A stretch of 64,000 bases of DNA from Parvimonas sp035282405 (GCF_035282405.1 NZ_JAYKBP010000002.1:453239-517238), one strand, 5' to 3'. Counted from the stretch's first letter, positions 37,207-45,663 are shown. Made by a program: numbers and translations. Notes: a model not told the origin generated them from the sequence alone.

Positions 37207-37265
37207 AAATTTATTTGACCTATTTCAGTCAAATAAATTTTAACATCTAAAGAAAAATAAGTCAA
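37207..37265 (-). promoter_or_regulatory. mod promoter overlapped by a 13-bp inverted repeat (candidate operator)
   Basis: Minus strand -35 TTGACT (37260-37265), 17-bp spacer, -10 TAAAAT (37237-37242). A perfect 13-bp inverted repeat, AAATTTATTTGAC / GTCAAATAAATTT (37207-37219 and 37228-37240), overlaps the -10 box and the transcription start. That is a position where a bound protein would repress. An RNA stem at the 5' end is the alternative. Confidence 0.7.
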
Positions 37266-37355
37266 TTACTAAGGTTAAATTATTTCTAAAATAAACGAAC
37301 GATGTTTATAAAAATAACCGTTGTAGGTGTGTTTTTTTAAGTCCTTTACAGAACT

Positions 37356-37422
37356 TACTATTATTTGTAAACAAATAATAGTAGGTCTAGATTCACTCCG
37401 CTAACGCTACAGTCGAAATGAC
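37356..37422 (-). repeat. Dispersed repeat family 2, copy A
   Basis: A 12-bp hairpin TACTATTATTTG / CAAATAATAGTA with loop TAAA (37356-37383) is followed by sequence whose minus strand reads GTCATTTCGAC...GTGAATCTAG. It is shared with copies near 42.5 kb and 57.3 kb and in opposite orientation to them. Apart from the mod promoter, this is all I see in the gap 37194-37470. Confidence 0.7.
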
Positions 37423-37474
37423 ATGTTGGGAGACTTTCTATTCAAGGTATTGTGATGTGAACATTTTTTGCAAT

Positions 37475-37503
37475 AAAAAAAGCAAGATTAAAACTTGCTT
37501 TTT
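37475..37503 (-). terminator. Terminator of the LPKTA surface-protein gene
   Basis: Stem AAAAAGCAAG / CTTGCTTTTT (37477-37486 and 37494-37503) directly after the stop at 37511, with U-runs possible on both strands. Confidence 0.82.
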
Positions 37504-37510
37504 AAATTAA

Positions 37511-38893
37511 CTATTTTCTCTTTTTTGTTAAGCCTAAACCAACTAAGCTAAGTAATGCCATTAATAATGAATTATTAGCTATTGCAGTCTTTGGTAATTT
37601 TGCTTTTCCTTTCTCTTTATCCATTCCCGGTTTTAATCTTCCATTTTTATCATTTGAATTTGATTCCTTTTTAGTAGCACTTGCAACAAATACAGTATCT
37701 TTTTCAATCACAGTATTTTTTTTCGGTGCCCATTTCAAATCCTTATATCCTTCTTCAAGTTCAACATTCGGGAAATATTTTTGATCTAAAACTGTTCCCT
37801 TCTTAACAGCATAAGTTTTAACTTTTGCTTTTTTTACACCTTCTCCAAGTTTAAAAGTTACTTTTGCATGAGTTTTAGGAATAACTTGTCCATCTTCTAT
37901 TTCAAAAACATCAAGAGGTTTCCACTTTCCAAATACTTCCATATCCTTTGTTATTTTAGTATCTTTTGTAAACTTAGTACCTGAACCATCAGCATTTGTA
38001 TTCCAACCTTCAAAATTATAATTTTTCAAACTCTTATCTGAAATTTTAGCATTTGTTTCAGTTGAATTAGCTATTGATTGTCCTGCAAGAACACTGATTT
38101 TTTCATGTTGTTGTTCTTTATCTCCAAATTTTGTAGTATTTTTATTGAAATCAATAACATTCTTAATTTTTACTTCAACAACTTTAACTCTTGTACGTTC
38201 TCCTCCAGCTTTTTCTGCATAAGAAATAGCCAATTTTACAGAATTTTTTTGAACATCTTTTAAAAAACTTTCTTCTATATAAGTCCTAAAAGTCCATTTA
38301 ACAGGTTTGCCTTTTGTTCTACCCACTAAGTTAGTTGCATAAATCATATATCTTGAATCTTTAGCTAATGTATTCAATTCTCCTGACCTAGAACCTGAAC
38401 CTTTTGTGAAGAACCTTTCAATATCATTATCAAAATCTTTTTCACCTTGTTTTCTAAATTTATAAGCATTTTCCCAATTAATATCATATGAAAAAGCAGT
38501 TGTCGGTCCTTTTGGCTTTTCTCCATTTATCTTTAAATTTTCAGGATCTTTTAAAGAATTTGGAAGTAAAATTGAATGCCAATTATGATTATTCCATCCC
38601 TTTGGTGAAATAAGAGGTGCATAAATTCCCCCTCCTTCTGAATTAACATTTGAAACAATTTCCCAATCAATATAAACTCCTCTTTCATCTTTGTTTAAAT
38701 TAGCCTTATTTACTTTGATTGAATTTTCAATATTAACATCTTCAGCTTTATTTCCAACAGTAAAAGATGTTGTTTTAGTTAATTCTTGAGCTGAAAATCC
38801 TTCGGCTTTAACATTTGTAGTAACTATGCTAGCAGAAACAGCTAGAGTTAATAAAAATGCCAAAAATCTTTTTGTTAACTTACTAATTCTCAT
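37511..38893 (-). CDS. LPXTG-type wall-anchored protein with InlB-type repeat
   Basis: A 460-residue secreted protein with a signal peptide (cleavage after about VKA at 30). The N-terminal half (about 35-250) resembles no family I know; it has a WNNHNWHS segment and many aromatic residues. A Listeria-Bacteroides (Flg_new/InlB B-repeat) unit follows, WNTNADGSGTKF near 297-308, and a second beta-rich region (TFKLGEGVKKAKVKTYAVK near 345). The sorting signal is LPKTA (433-437), a hydrophobic stretch and KKRK. A Thr-Ala in place of Thr-Gly is accepted by some class-specific sortases. It has its own promoter and terminator. It is probably surface displayed, role unknown. Confidence 0.82.
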   Translation of the reverse strand: MRISKLTKRFLAFLLTLAVSASIVTTNVKAEGFSAQELTKTTSFTVGNKAEDVNIENSIKVNKANLNKDERGVYIDWEIVSNVNSEGGGIYAPLISPKGWNNHNWHSILLPNSLKDPENLKINGEKPKGPTTAFSYDINWENAYKFRKQGEKDFDNDIERFFTKGSGSRSGELNTLAKDSRYMIYATNLVGRTKGKPVKWTFRTYIEESFLKDVQKNSVKLAISYAEKAGGERTRVKVVEVKIKNVIDFNKNTTKFGDKEQQHEKISVLAGQSIANSTETNAKISDKSLKNYNFEGWNTNADGSGTKFTKDTKITKDMEVFGKWKPLDVFEIEDGQVIPKTHAKVTFKLGEGVKKAKVKTYAVKKGTVLDQKYFPNVELEEGYKDLKWAPKKNTVIEKDTVFVASATKKESNSNDKNGRLKPGMDKEKGKAKLPKTAIANNSLLMALLSLVGLGLTKKRK

Positions 38894-38924
38894 GAATATC
38901 CCCCTTTTTAAATTATTCTTCTTA

Positions 38925-38953
38925 ATGGTATCATAAAAATATACCTATGTCAA
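38925..38953 (-). promoter_or_regulatory. Promoter of the LPKTA surface-protein gene
   Basis: Minus strand -35 TTGACA (38948-38953, perfect), 17-bp spacer, -10 TACCAT (38925-38930). It begins only 26 bases beyond the regulator gene stop. Confidence 0.72.
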
Positions 38954-38979
38954 TTTATATAAGACTTCTTATTGATTTA

Positions 38980-39666
38980 TCATCCTATAATCTTTTTTAA
39001 ATAATCTACATCTTTTATTAGTATCTTTTTTGTTTCAATCAGTTCTATTACTCCTTTTGCATTTAGTTCTGCAAGTTTACGAGTTACGGTTTCTCTTGTA
39101 AGTCCTGCAAATGAGCCCATATTTTCACGACTTATATTTAATTCCAACAAAATTCCGTCTGTTTTTTTTACTCCGAAATTTCTAGCTAAACTCAAAAGAA
39201 GTGATGCGACTTTTACATCTGCACTGTTTTCTATAAGTCTTGTTACTAAATCTTCTGCATGACGAATTCTCAAAAAGGATTCTTCCAAAATCTTTATTGT
39301 AACTTTTGGATATTTATTTATAATTTTGTCAAAACTTTCTTTAGAAAGAGAGATTACAAAAGTATCTTCGATGGCTTGTCCATAATATATATAAGCAGTA
39401 TTTTTGATAAGATTAAGTCCACCGATAAAATCATCCTTTTGATATATATAAAGCATTTGTTCAATTCCGGAGCTACTTATGGTAAATACTTTTATTTTAC
39501 CACTTGCTATAATATACATGGTATTAGCCTTATCTCCAGGTTTAAATAAAAATGTATTCTTTTTATATTTCATTATATTTAATTCATCTTTGAAAGTATC
39601 AATCTCTTCAGTTGATAAATCAGAAAAAATTAGTAAATTTTTCAAATCAATATCTCTATTTTTCAT
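38980..39666 (-). CDS. Crp/Fnr-family transcription regulator
   Basis: A 228-residue regulator with an N-terminal cyclic-nucleotide-type sensor barrel (FLFKPGDKANTMYIIASGKIKVF near 39-61) and a C-terminal winged helix with recognition helix region SRENMGSFAGLTRETVTRKL near 174-193. There is no N-terminal cysteine cluster, so it is not a classic oxygen-sensing Fnr; the signal is unknown. AGGAGG precedes the ATG. An 11-base sequence just upstream also occurs in the mod operator region, which hints at shared control (inference). Confidence 0.9.
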   Translation of the reverse strand: MKNRDIDLKNLLIFSDLSTEEIDTFKDELNIMKYKKNTFLFKPGDKANTMYIIASGKIKVFTISSSGIEQMLYIYQKDDFIGGLNLIKNTAYIYYGQAIEDTFVISLSKESFDKIINKYPKVTIKILEESFLRIRHAEDLVTRLIENSADVKVASLLLSLARNFGVKKTDGILLELNISRENMGSFAGLTRETVTRKLAELNAKGVIELIETKKILIKDVDYLKKIIG

Positions 39667-39697
39667 TTAAACCTCCTTGACCTATTTTGTAATTTTA

Positions 39698-39726
39698 ATT
39701 CTAACATTTATTACAAATAAAATCAA
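39698..39726 (-). promoter_or_regulatory. Promoter of the Crp/Fnr regulator gene
   Basis: Minus strand -35 TTGATT (39721-39726), 17-bp spacer, -10 TAGAAT (39698-39703). The sequence TTGACCTATTTTGTAA (plus strand 39677-39692), between this promoter and the ribosome site, shares its first 11 bases with the mod operator. Confidence 0.65.
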
Positions 39727-39888
39727 CAAACAAACATATTTTTCATACAGTAAATTTACCACTTTTCACAAATTTGATTATAAATATTATATTTACAGCT
39801 TGAGTCTTAGTTGAGAAATTCCTATACTAGAATGAGTTCAAAACTTTTAGAAGATAGTAGAAGTACAGCATTTAATAAATAAATAATA

Positions 39889-39917
39889 TTGATATTGAGA
39901 CTGTTTTGTGTTAAAAT
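39889..39917 (+). promoter_or_regulatory. Promoter of the two-gene ABC exporter
   Basis: Plus strand -35 TTGATA (39889-39894), 17-bp spacer, -10 TAAAAT (39912-39917), about 30 bases before the ATG at 39947. Confidence 0.72.
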
Positions 39918-39946
39918 AAAGTCAGGAACTTTATAAGGAGGTTTTT

Positions 39947-40858
39947 ATGGACGATATTTTAAAAATAAAAGGTCTTACTAAAACTTTTGGCCAAACAAGA
40001 GCCGTAGATAATGTCGATATGTGTATCCAACGTGGAGATATCTACGGATTTATTGGAAGAAACGGTGCTGGTAAGACTACATTAATCAGAATTTTACTAG
40101 GCCTTTGCGAAAGACAAAGTGGAGATATCGAACTTTTTGGTTCAAGCAATCTAAGTGAGGGAAGAGATAAAACAGGTTGTATTATTGAAAATCCTGCATT
40201 ATTTCCAAAGATGACTGCAAGAGATAATATAATTGCACAGTCTAAAGCTGTAGGAGTTAAACTTAGCGATTCCGAAATTGACGATTTGCTTAGGGTTGTT
40301 GGACTTGAATCTACAGGTAAGAAAAAAGCTAAGAATTTTTCTCTTGGTATGAAACAAAGACTTTCAATAGCTCTTGCACTTGTAGGAAATCCTGAATTTT
40401 TAGTACTTGATGAACCTACAAATGGACTAGATCCAGAAGGAATTAGAGATATTAGAAATTTAATTTTAAAATTAAATAAAGAAAAGAGTATTACTGTTTT
40501 AGTTTCAAGCCATATTTTAGGAGAACTTCATAAATTGGCTACAAGATATGGTGTTATAGACAAAGGTAGACTTATTAAAGAATTTACTGCTAAAGAGCTT
40601 GATGAAAAAACTGAAGATGGCTTTGAAATAAGAGTTAAAGAAGATGATGTTCAAACTACAGAAGAATTCTTAAAAGAAAGTAATGTAAATTACTCATTGG
40701 ATAGCGAAAAATGTAAATTTACAATCTCCAAGGAAGAAAATTCAGATGATATTCTAAAACAAATAACTGCAAAGGGAGTAATTCCAACTTCTTATGGCTT
40801 TAAAAATGTTGATTTAGAAGATTACTTTATGGAACTTATAGGAGGTAAACATGAATAG
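39947..40858 (+). CDS. ABC transporter ATPase, bacitracin/lantibiotic-exporter type
   Basis: A 303-residue ATPase with Walker A GRNGAGKTT near 37-45, signature FSLGMKQRLSIALAL near 130-144 and Walker B FLVLDEPTNGLDP near 152-164. A C-terminal extension of about 80 residues (EEFLKESNVNYSL) is typical of BcrA-like ATPases. It pairs with the following permease, overlapping it by 8 bases. Such two-gene systems export or resist peptide antibiotics; no sensor kinase or bacteriocin gene is next to it. AAGGAGG ribosome site. Confidence 0.9.
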   Translation: MDDILKIKGLTKTFGQTRAVDNVDMCIQRGDIYGFIGRNGAGKTTLIRILLGLCERQSGDIELFGSSNLSEGRDKTGCIIENPALFPKMTARDNIIAQSKAVGVKLSDSEIDDLLRVVGLESTGKKKAKNFSLGMKQRLSIALALVGNPEFLVLDEPTNGLDPEGIRDIRNLILKLNKEKSITVLVSSHILGELHKLATRYGVIDKGRLIKEFTAKELDEKTEDGFEIRVKEDDVQTTEEFLKESNVNYSLDSEKCKFTISKEENSDDILKQITAKGVIPTSYGFKNVDLEDYFMELIGGKHE

Positions 40859-41585
40859 AGTTTTTAAATATGATGGATTTAAATTGCAAAAATCAAAATT
40901 TTGGTGGGTTTGCTTATTGATTACTATGATTTTAGTTTTTTTTGCAATATTCGCACTCTCAACAGTTAGTGGAAGAAGTCTACCTTTTAAAAGAGTTAGA
41001 ACTATAACAAATCCTTCCAGTTTAGATTTTCTCTTTGCAATAATGATATGTATATTTGTTGGAAATGATTTTAAAACAGGAACCATCAAAAACATTGCAT
41101 CTAAAGGAATTAAGAGATATGAAATAGTACTTTCAAAGTTAATTTGGAATTTTGTTTTAGCTATAACTTTTACAGCTGTTTTAGTGCTTTCGGGTTTAAT
41201 TGCAATTACCTTATTAACAAAAACTTCAATCTCATCTAAAGAGTTTAGTGAATTATTTAAATTATCAGCTATCGCATGTCTTTCTCTATTTGCCCTTGCT
41301 TCACTCTATACACTAATTACTTTTATAGTGAGAGGTTCAGGAATTGCTATTGCGGTTTCAATAGGTGTAAATATACTTTTAGCAATAATTGTTCAGTTAC
41401 TTCAAATTTTAATTTTTAAAGACAAACTAAATATATCAAAAGTATTTCCTGGTTATATAGTATCAATCACTGACGGTGCTGCATCTGCAGCAAATACCAC
41501 AACATTTATAATTGCAATGTTTGTTTGGATTATAGTTTGTTCAGCTTTAAGTATTTTAATTTTCCAAAAACAAGAAATAAAATAA
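40851..41585 (+). CDS. ABC transporter permease (ABC-2 type)
   Basis: A 244-residue membrane protein with about six spans: near 17-37, 58-72, 98-122, 139-160, 167-187 and 216-236. It has GNDFKTGTIKNIASKGI near 72-88, the usual loop of BcrB/YhgE-like permeases. It is translated with the ATPase (8-base overlap) and forms the exporter membrane part. A terminator begins at the stop codon. Confidence 0.87.
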   Translation: MNRVFKYDGFKLQKSKFWWVCLLITMILVFFAIFALSTVSGRSLPFKRVRTITNPSSLDFLFAIMICIFVGNDFKTGTIKNIASKGIKRYEIVLSKLIWNFVLAITFTAVLVLSGLIAITLLTKTSISSKEFSELFKLSAIACLSLFALASLYTLITFIVRGSGIAIAVSIGVNILLAIIVQLLQILIFKDKLNISKVFPGYIVSITDGAASAANTTTFIIAMFVWIIVCSALSILIFQKQEIK

Positions 41586-41604
41586 GACTTTTTGTCTTTT
41601 TTTA
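41584..41604 (+). terminator. Short terminator after the ABC exporter
   Basis: Stem AAGAC (41584-41588) / GTCTT (41594-41598), loop of five T, then a T-run. It overlaps the permease stop codon. Confidence 0.62.
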
Positions 41605-41663
41605 TTAAAATATAAATAGAAAATATAATATAAAATGTTGCTACCAAACAATTATATTATTAT

Positions 41664-41697
41664 AAGCGATTAAGATTTCCCTCTTAGTCGCTTTTTA
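41664..41697. terminator. Terminator-like hairpin
   Basis: Twelve-bp stem AAGCGATTAAGA / TCTTAGTCGCTT (41664-41675 and 41682-41693, one G-U pair) followed by a short T-run. A back-up terminator for the exporter unit. An AAGCGA/TCGCTT stem of the same kind occurs at 57.97 kb. Confidence 0.72.
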
Positions 41698-41840
41698 GTT
41701 TGTATAAAATGAAATAAGGAAGTCAAATAATTAGTATTTTCATAGAAATATTACTACAAAAACAATATATAATGCGTCAGTTAAATCTATAAAATAATAA
41801 AAAAAAATGGTATAATCAAGATAATAGGAGGTAAGTATTA

Positions 41841-42350
41841 TTGGATATAAAAATAATATTTGTAGAGTCAATTATTTGGTCAATTATTTGGGTAATTATG
41901 GTATCTATATCTGTTAGAATATTCCCTTTTACTATTGAACATGATTACCCAAAAGATGTAAGAGAAATTGCAAATATACAAAAACCCTCAAAAAAACACA
42001 AAAAACTAGGAATCATATTTGCAGCTACTAGCTTTATCATAATTTTTGGATTACTAATTGTATTTGCAATATTGGAATATAGAGGACAAGAATTATCTTT
42101 TAGAAAAATATTTATTCACTTATGGATTATCTGTATGACTTGGAATATAGTTGATTTAGTAATTATTGATTGGCTATTTATTTGTCTTTTATCATTCAAA
42201 TATTTTGTACTACCAAAAACTGAGAACTATAATGGAAATAAAAATTACAAATTTCACTTTATTGGATTTTTAAAAGGTTGTGTAATGATGAGTATTGTAG
42301 CACTAATTTTTACTACAGTTTCATTTTTTATTTTACATCTTTTGAATTAA
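41841..42350 (+). CDS. Multispan membrane protein of unknown function
   Basis: A 169-residue protein starting with TTG at 41841, 9 bases after AGGAGG. Four membrane spans are visible (about 8-28, 56-80, 95-118 and 144-166), with a charged stretch HDYPKDVREIANIQKPSKKHKK between the first two. No family recognised and no neighbour gives a hint; it is plus-strand with the exporter but separated from it by 255 bases with two terminators. Confidence 0.7.
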   Translation: MDIKIIFVESIIWSIIWVIMVSISVRIFPFTIEHDYPKDVREIANIQKPSKKHKKLGIIFAATSFIIIFGLLIVFAILEYRGQELSFRKIFIHLWIICMTWNIVDLVIIDWLFICLLSFKYFVLPKTENYNGNKNYKFHFIGFLKGCVMMSIVALIFTTVSFFILHLLN

Positions 42351-42497
42351 CTAAAATGTTAAATTTATCAACATAATACTATTTTAGATTTGCGAAGTTA
42401 TATTAAATGAGCTTTTTGCTTCTTATACAATTTATAATAATTTTTAGAGTTTTTTAATATTTACGTCAAACATTTAATTAAAGTTTTATGTCTATAT

Positions 42498-42563
42498 GTC
42501 ATTTCTCTCGAAATCAAGTGAAGCTGAGTGAAGTTAATCTAGCCATAACTTTGCTTGTTTATA
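42498..42563 (+). repeat. Dispersed repeat family 2, copy B (decayed)
   Basis: GTCATTTC...GTGAAG...AATCTAGCCATAACTTTGCTTGTTTA matches copy C near 57.3 kb in order, with many changes. It overlaps the 3' end of the following membrane protein gene by a few bases. Confidence 0.6.
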
Positions 42564-43062
42564 TAACAATACTCAAGCTATTTCCTAAAATTAAATTTGA
42601 AATTAGAAAAGCTAGTAAGTTAGAAAGTATTACCATTGGAAATAGTATAAGTATTATCTCAACAAATCCAAAAAGAAGGTAATGACCTCCTTTTTCTCCA
42701 AAAAAGAGACTGTAAAGATGATATTTAAAGTAGTATAATGGAGCTTTTCCTTTACTATAATCTCCATATTTTTTAAAAAACCATAACCAAGCCATTTCTC
42801 TAATATACACCATAAGTCTATAAGCTGTAGTTGCTGATATGATTATTCCAATAACAAAAGTGTAAGAAAGAAAGCTGTATCCAAAATATAATCGTATTAG
42901 TATTACATAAAAAATCAAGATAATTTCTATTAAAATAATCCATTTTATGTATTTTTTTGCTTCAAATTTATTTTCTTTTGTTGGTTTCTTTGCAAAGAAC
43001 ATTAAAATTGATATTAAAACGACTAATCCTATTGCTTTTGCAATACCTTCCAGAATATACAT
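42559..43062 (-). CDS. Membrane protein of unknown function
   Basis: A 167-residue protein with four probable spans (about 7-25, 41-60, 66-84 and 131-160) and an amphipathic basic middle part (FFKKYGDYSKGKAPLYYFKYH near 96-116). ATG 43062 has AAAAGGAG upstream. No family recognised. It is the next gene after the repeat-extended lipoprotein gene and might be read through from it, because I see no terminator between them apart from the palindromic repeats. Confidence 0.7.
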   Translation of the reverse strand: MYILEGIAKAIGLVVLISILMFFAKKPTKENKFEAKKYIKWIILIEIILIFYVILIRLYFGYSFLSYTFVIGIIISATTAYRLMVYIREMAWLWFFKKYGDYSKGKAPLYYFKYHLYSLFFGEKGGHYLLFGFVEIILILFPMVILSNLLAFLISNLILGNSLSIVI

Positions 43063-43090
43063 CAGATTTTAACTCCTTTTCGATAATTTT

Positions 43091-44041
43091 TTATTTATTG
43101 CGAAGCAACAAGGTTCCCGGGTACCCACCCGATGCGAAGCATCGTGGAAGGGTGAGGTTTTTATTGCGAAGCAACAAGGTTCCCGGGTACCCTCCCGATG
43201 CAAAGCATCGTGGAAGGGTGGGGTTCTTATTATACGATACTTCAGATTCAATTAGTTTTCCATTTTTTGCTTCTTCAGGTATTATTATCTCCTTAACTTC
43301 ATCTATATCAGAATATGTTACCGTAAATTCTTCATCTAAAGAAACGGAAATAACTCTTTGCCCATCTTTGAAATATGCAAATTTAGCTTTTATTTCACAT
43401 TCTATTGGTAAAAAGGTTTTTTTATCAATTATATATTTTACTTCAAGATTTTCTATAAGCAACTGCTTTCTTAATTCCTCTGTACCTGTTTGGACAGAAT
43501 TCAGAATTTTTGTAAAGATTTTATTAACAGAAGTCTCACTTCCTGAATAAGTTACTTCATAATTTGAATTTTTTTCTTCTATTTTTATCTTATTTTGAAT
43601 AACAGTTAAAAATTCAGTTACCATTTCAAAGTTTGTAAGTTTTCGTTTAAGATTGTATCCTTCTCTAAGCTTTTCATTTGTAGCTCTCTTCCAACTTGTA
43701 TTCTTAACATCTTCTATATAAACAGTGTCATCTGTAATGTACAACATACTCTCAAACTTCTGCCCATTTCTTTGTGTATTACGACTTACTTTTACAATGG
43801 ATGGATCAGTGGTCATCGAAGTTTCAAGAGTTATTGTTGAGTTCATATTTTGATCTGAATTTATAAAATTTTGTTTAGTTTCAATTTTTGCATTTGCACT
43901 TTTTACTGATTTTGTGGCTTTTATTACTTTCTTAACTAATTCTTCATTTTTAGTATTGTCAACCTTAGATGAACAGCCAACGGCTACTATAAAAAATAAG
44001 CAAATTGAAAAAATCAGTAGAATTTTTTTTATTATTTTCAT
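43091..44041 (-). CDS. Array lipoprotein 1, with a repeat-encoded C-terminal tail
   Basis: I start at ATG 44041 (316 residues) behind GGAGG; the frame to 44164 crosses the promoter. Lipobox VAVGC, then the family pattern: EELVKKVIKATKSVKSANAKIE, WKRATNEKLR, YEVTYSGSE, VKYIIDKKTFLPIE and KEIIIPEEAKNGK. It resembles DUF6612/LppX-like lipoproteins (pattern recognition only). After the usual end of the family (about residue 265) the frame runs into two copies of a GC-rich 66-bp repeat that add two NKNxTLPRCFASGGYPGTLL blocks before a stop at 43091. So this copy has gained about 45 residues from a mobile-looking repeat. Confidence 0.82.
   Translation of the reverse strand: MKIIKKILLIFSICLFFIVAVGCSSKVDNTKNEELVKKVIKATKSVKSANAKIETKQNFINSDQNMNSTITLETSMTTDPSIVKVSRNTQRNGQKFESMLYITDDTVYIEDVKNTSWKRATNEKLREGYNLKRKLTNFEMVTEFLTVIQNKIKIEEKNSNYEVTYSGSETSVNKIFTKILNSVQTGTEELRKQLLIENLEVKYIIDKKTFLPIECEIKAKFAYFKDGQRVISVSLDEEFTVTYSDIDEVKEIIIPEEAKNGKLIESEVSYNKNPTLPRCFASGGYPGTLLLRNKNLTLPRCFASGGYPGTLLLRNK
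43097..43228. repeat. GC-rich 66-bp palindromic repeat, two tandem copies
   Basis: Two units beginning at 43097 and 43163, exactly 66 bases apart. Each contains CGATGC-TTCG-type hairpin sequence (GATGCGAAGCATC), CCCGGGTACC and TTGCGAAGCAA. The units are far richer in G and C than the surrounding DNA and are the same element as the array at the right edge. Confidence 0.88.
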
Positions 44042-44067
44042 ATAAACCTCCAAAATATATATAGTTA

Positions 44068-44096
44068 ATTGTAATACATTTAGTATAAAATGTAAA
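44068..44096 (-). promoter_or_regulatory. Promoter of array lipoprotein 1
   Basis: Minus strand TTTACA (44091-44096), 17-bp spacer, TACAAT (44068-44073): the array-type promoter. Confidence 0.72.
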
Positions 44097-44105
44097 TATA
44101 AAGTA

Positions 44106-44165
44106 TTTCTGACGGAAAAATTATTCAAATCTTTGATTTGAATACAATTGACTGTAGAAATCACA
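44106..44165 (+). repeat. Dispersed repeat family 2, fragment D
   Basis: TCTGACG...ATTCAAATCTTTGATTTGA-TACAATTGACTG matches part of the composite repeat at 57352-57405 in the same orientation. Confidence 0.65.
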
Positions 44166-44190
44166 ATATTAAAAAAATTATTTCACAATA

Positions 44191-44219
44191 AAAAATGCAA
44201 ACTTATGTCTGCATTTTTT
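44191..44219 (-). terminator. Terminator of the 378-residue protein gene
   Basis: AAAAATGCA-AC / GT-TGCATTTTT stem around TTAT, just past the stop at 44241. Its TGCA core resembles the array terminators. Confidence 0.8.
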
Positions 44220-44240
44220 ATTAAAAATTAATTATAAAAT

Positions 44241-45377
44241 TTACTTGTCAAACAGAAACATTCCTGTTACAAATTGATTATCATTAGGTACATCATCAAT
44301 CTTTAACGGCACCTCTTTGATTTTTTTTATTTCTGTTCCATTTATTTCATACTTTGCTATAGTAGGATTTTTATTCTCATATTCATGAAGAACATAAAGA
44401 TAATTATCAACTTTAAACATTCTATCTGCTCCAGGCTCTAATTTATGAAATATCTCCTCTCCTGTCTTTATATTTTTAAAAGTAATTCCTCCTTTATGTG
44501 GAGATTCAGAATTAGCACTTCCTAAAATATAATATTCTCCTGAAATTGTAACATCTACAACATTTTTAGTTTGCAAATCAATTTTTTTCAAATCAAATGT
44601 ATTTTCATCAAAAACATACATAAAATTTTTATTTTCAGAATTCTCAGAATTAGCAAAATAATATTTATTTTCTATCTTACTTATCCTAAAATATTCATAT
44701 TGTTCAAGTTCAATTTTTTTTACAAGTTCTAATTCATTATTGTAGATATACAAAAAAGTTTCTCCTATTTTACTTTCTTTAGTAAGATCATCTTTAGAGG
44801 AAATTACAAATAAATGTTTTTCATTTGCAAAACTCGCAGAAATATACTCAGCTTTTAGCTCTATCGTTTTTTTCTTTCCTTCATCCTTACTTGTTGCCGT
44901 AATATATGAAACTCCATTTGAGTTTGTAGTTCCAAAAACATTTTTCTTATTTTCTGCAATAGTATAAAGACCGGCTCGTTCAACTTCATAAGTTTTATAC
45001 GAAAAGTCTTTTAAATTAACTTCTAAAATTTCTTTTCCCTCATGATTATATTCATGCCCAATTACCTGTCCAAAATATGATTCTTTATTAAAGGTAGTAT
45101 GATTAGCAAAATGTCCTACATTTTTAAAGGGAAAATCTACATCTGCAATCAAATTCAAATCTTTATCATAACCCAATATAGTAGTTTTTTTTGTGAAATT
45201 AGTAGTCTTTACAACTCCAAAGACAAGTTTATTTCTTTGCTCTTGTGTTATTTTTGCCCCATTTGAATTTTGATTTGATATTTTATCTTTTTTTTGTAAT
45301 TTCCAAAATAGAAACAATCCAGAAATAATCACTAAACTAAAAGCTAAAATAACTATGTTTTTTCTTGTTTTTATCAT
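44241..45377 (-). CDS. Membrane-anchored, beta-propeller-like extracytoplasmic protein
   Basis: A 378-residue protein with one N-terminal span (IVILAFSLVIISGLFLFW near 8-25) and a large outside domain made of repeated short beta strands with aspartate turns (ILGYDKDLNLIADVDF, LYIYNNELELVKKIEL, MYVFDENTFDLKKIDL), as in propeller or lipoprotein-like folds. It lacks a lipobox and the array motifs, so it is not an array member although it sits between array lipoproteins 1 and 2. It has its own terminator. Function unknown. Confidence 0.72.
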   Translation of the reverse strand: MIKTRKNIVILAFSLVIISGLFLFWKLQKKDKISNQNSNGAKITQEQRNKLVFGVVKTTNFTKKTTILGYDKDLNLIADVDFPFKNVGHFANHTTFNKESYFGQVIGHEYNHEGKEILEVNLKDFSYKTYEVERAGLYTIAENKKNVFGTTNSNGVSYITATSKDEGKKKTIELKAEYISASFANEKHLFVISSKDDLTKESKIGETFLYIYNNELELVKKIELEQYEYFRISKIENKYYFANSENSENKNFMYVFDENTFDLKKIDLQTKNVVDVTISGEYYILGSANSESPHKGGITFKNIKTGEEIFHKLEPGADRMFKVDNYLYVLHEYENKNPTIAKYEINGTEIKKIKEVPLKIDDVPNDNQFVTGMFLFDK

Positions 45378-45663
45378 TTTTTCTCCTTTAATTATCTATT
45401 TAAATAATAAGAATATCCATTACTTTATAATGCTGTCTCCATTTTTGTATCTATGATAATTTTTATAATTCATAATTCTTACCTCTCACAAAAACATTTG
45501 ATAACTATAAAGATATATATTATCATTTTCATAGTAACATATATTTTTTCTTTTATCAATACTTTTAAAATATAATTGATTTATACAAAATCTCCTAAAT
45601 CATTTTTCTAAATTTGGGGGCAGTATTTTTATTTGATATACGATAGCCTTGTTATTTTATAAT

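Noticed and set aside
43069..43251. A 60-residue minus-strand frame made of repeat units (PFHDA.HR.GTREPCCFA)
   Set aside because: An alternative frame of the same repeats, without start signals; the lipoprotein frame is the one linked to a real gene.
42957..43550. A 197-residue plus-strand frame across repeats and lipoprotein 1
   Set aside because: It exists because the 66-bp repeats are open in several frames; no ribosome site, and it opposes two supported genes.
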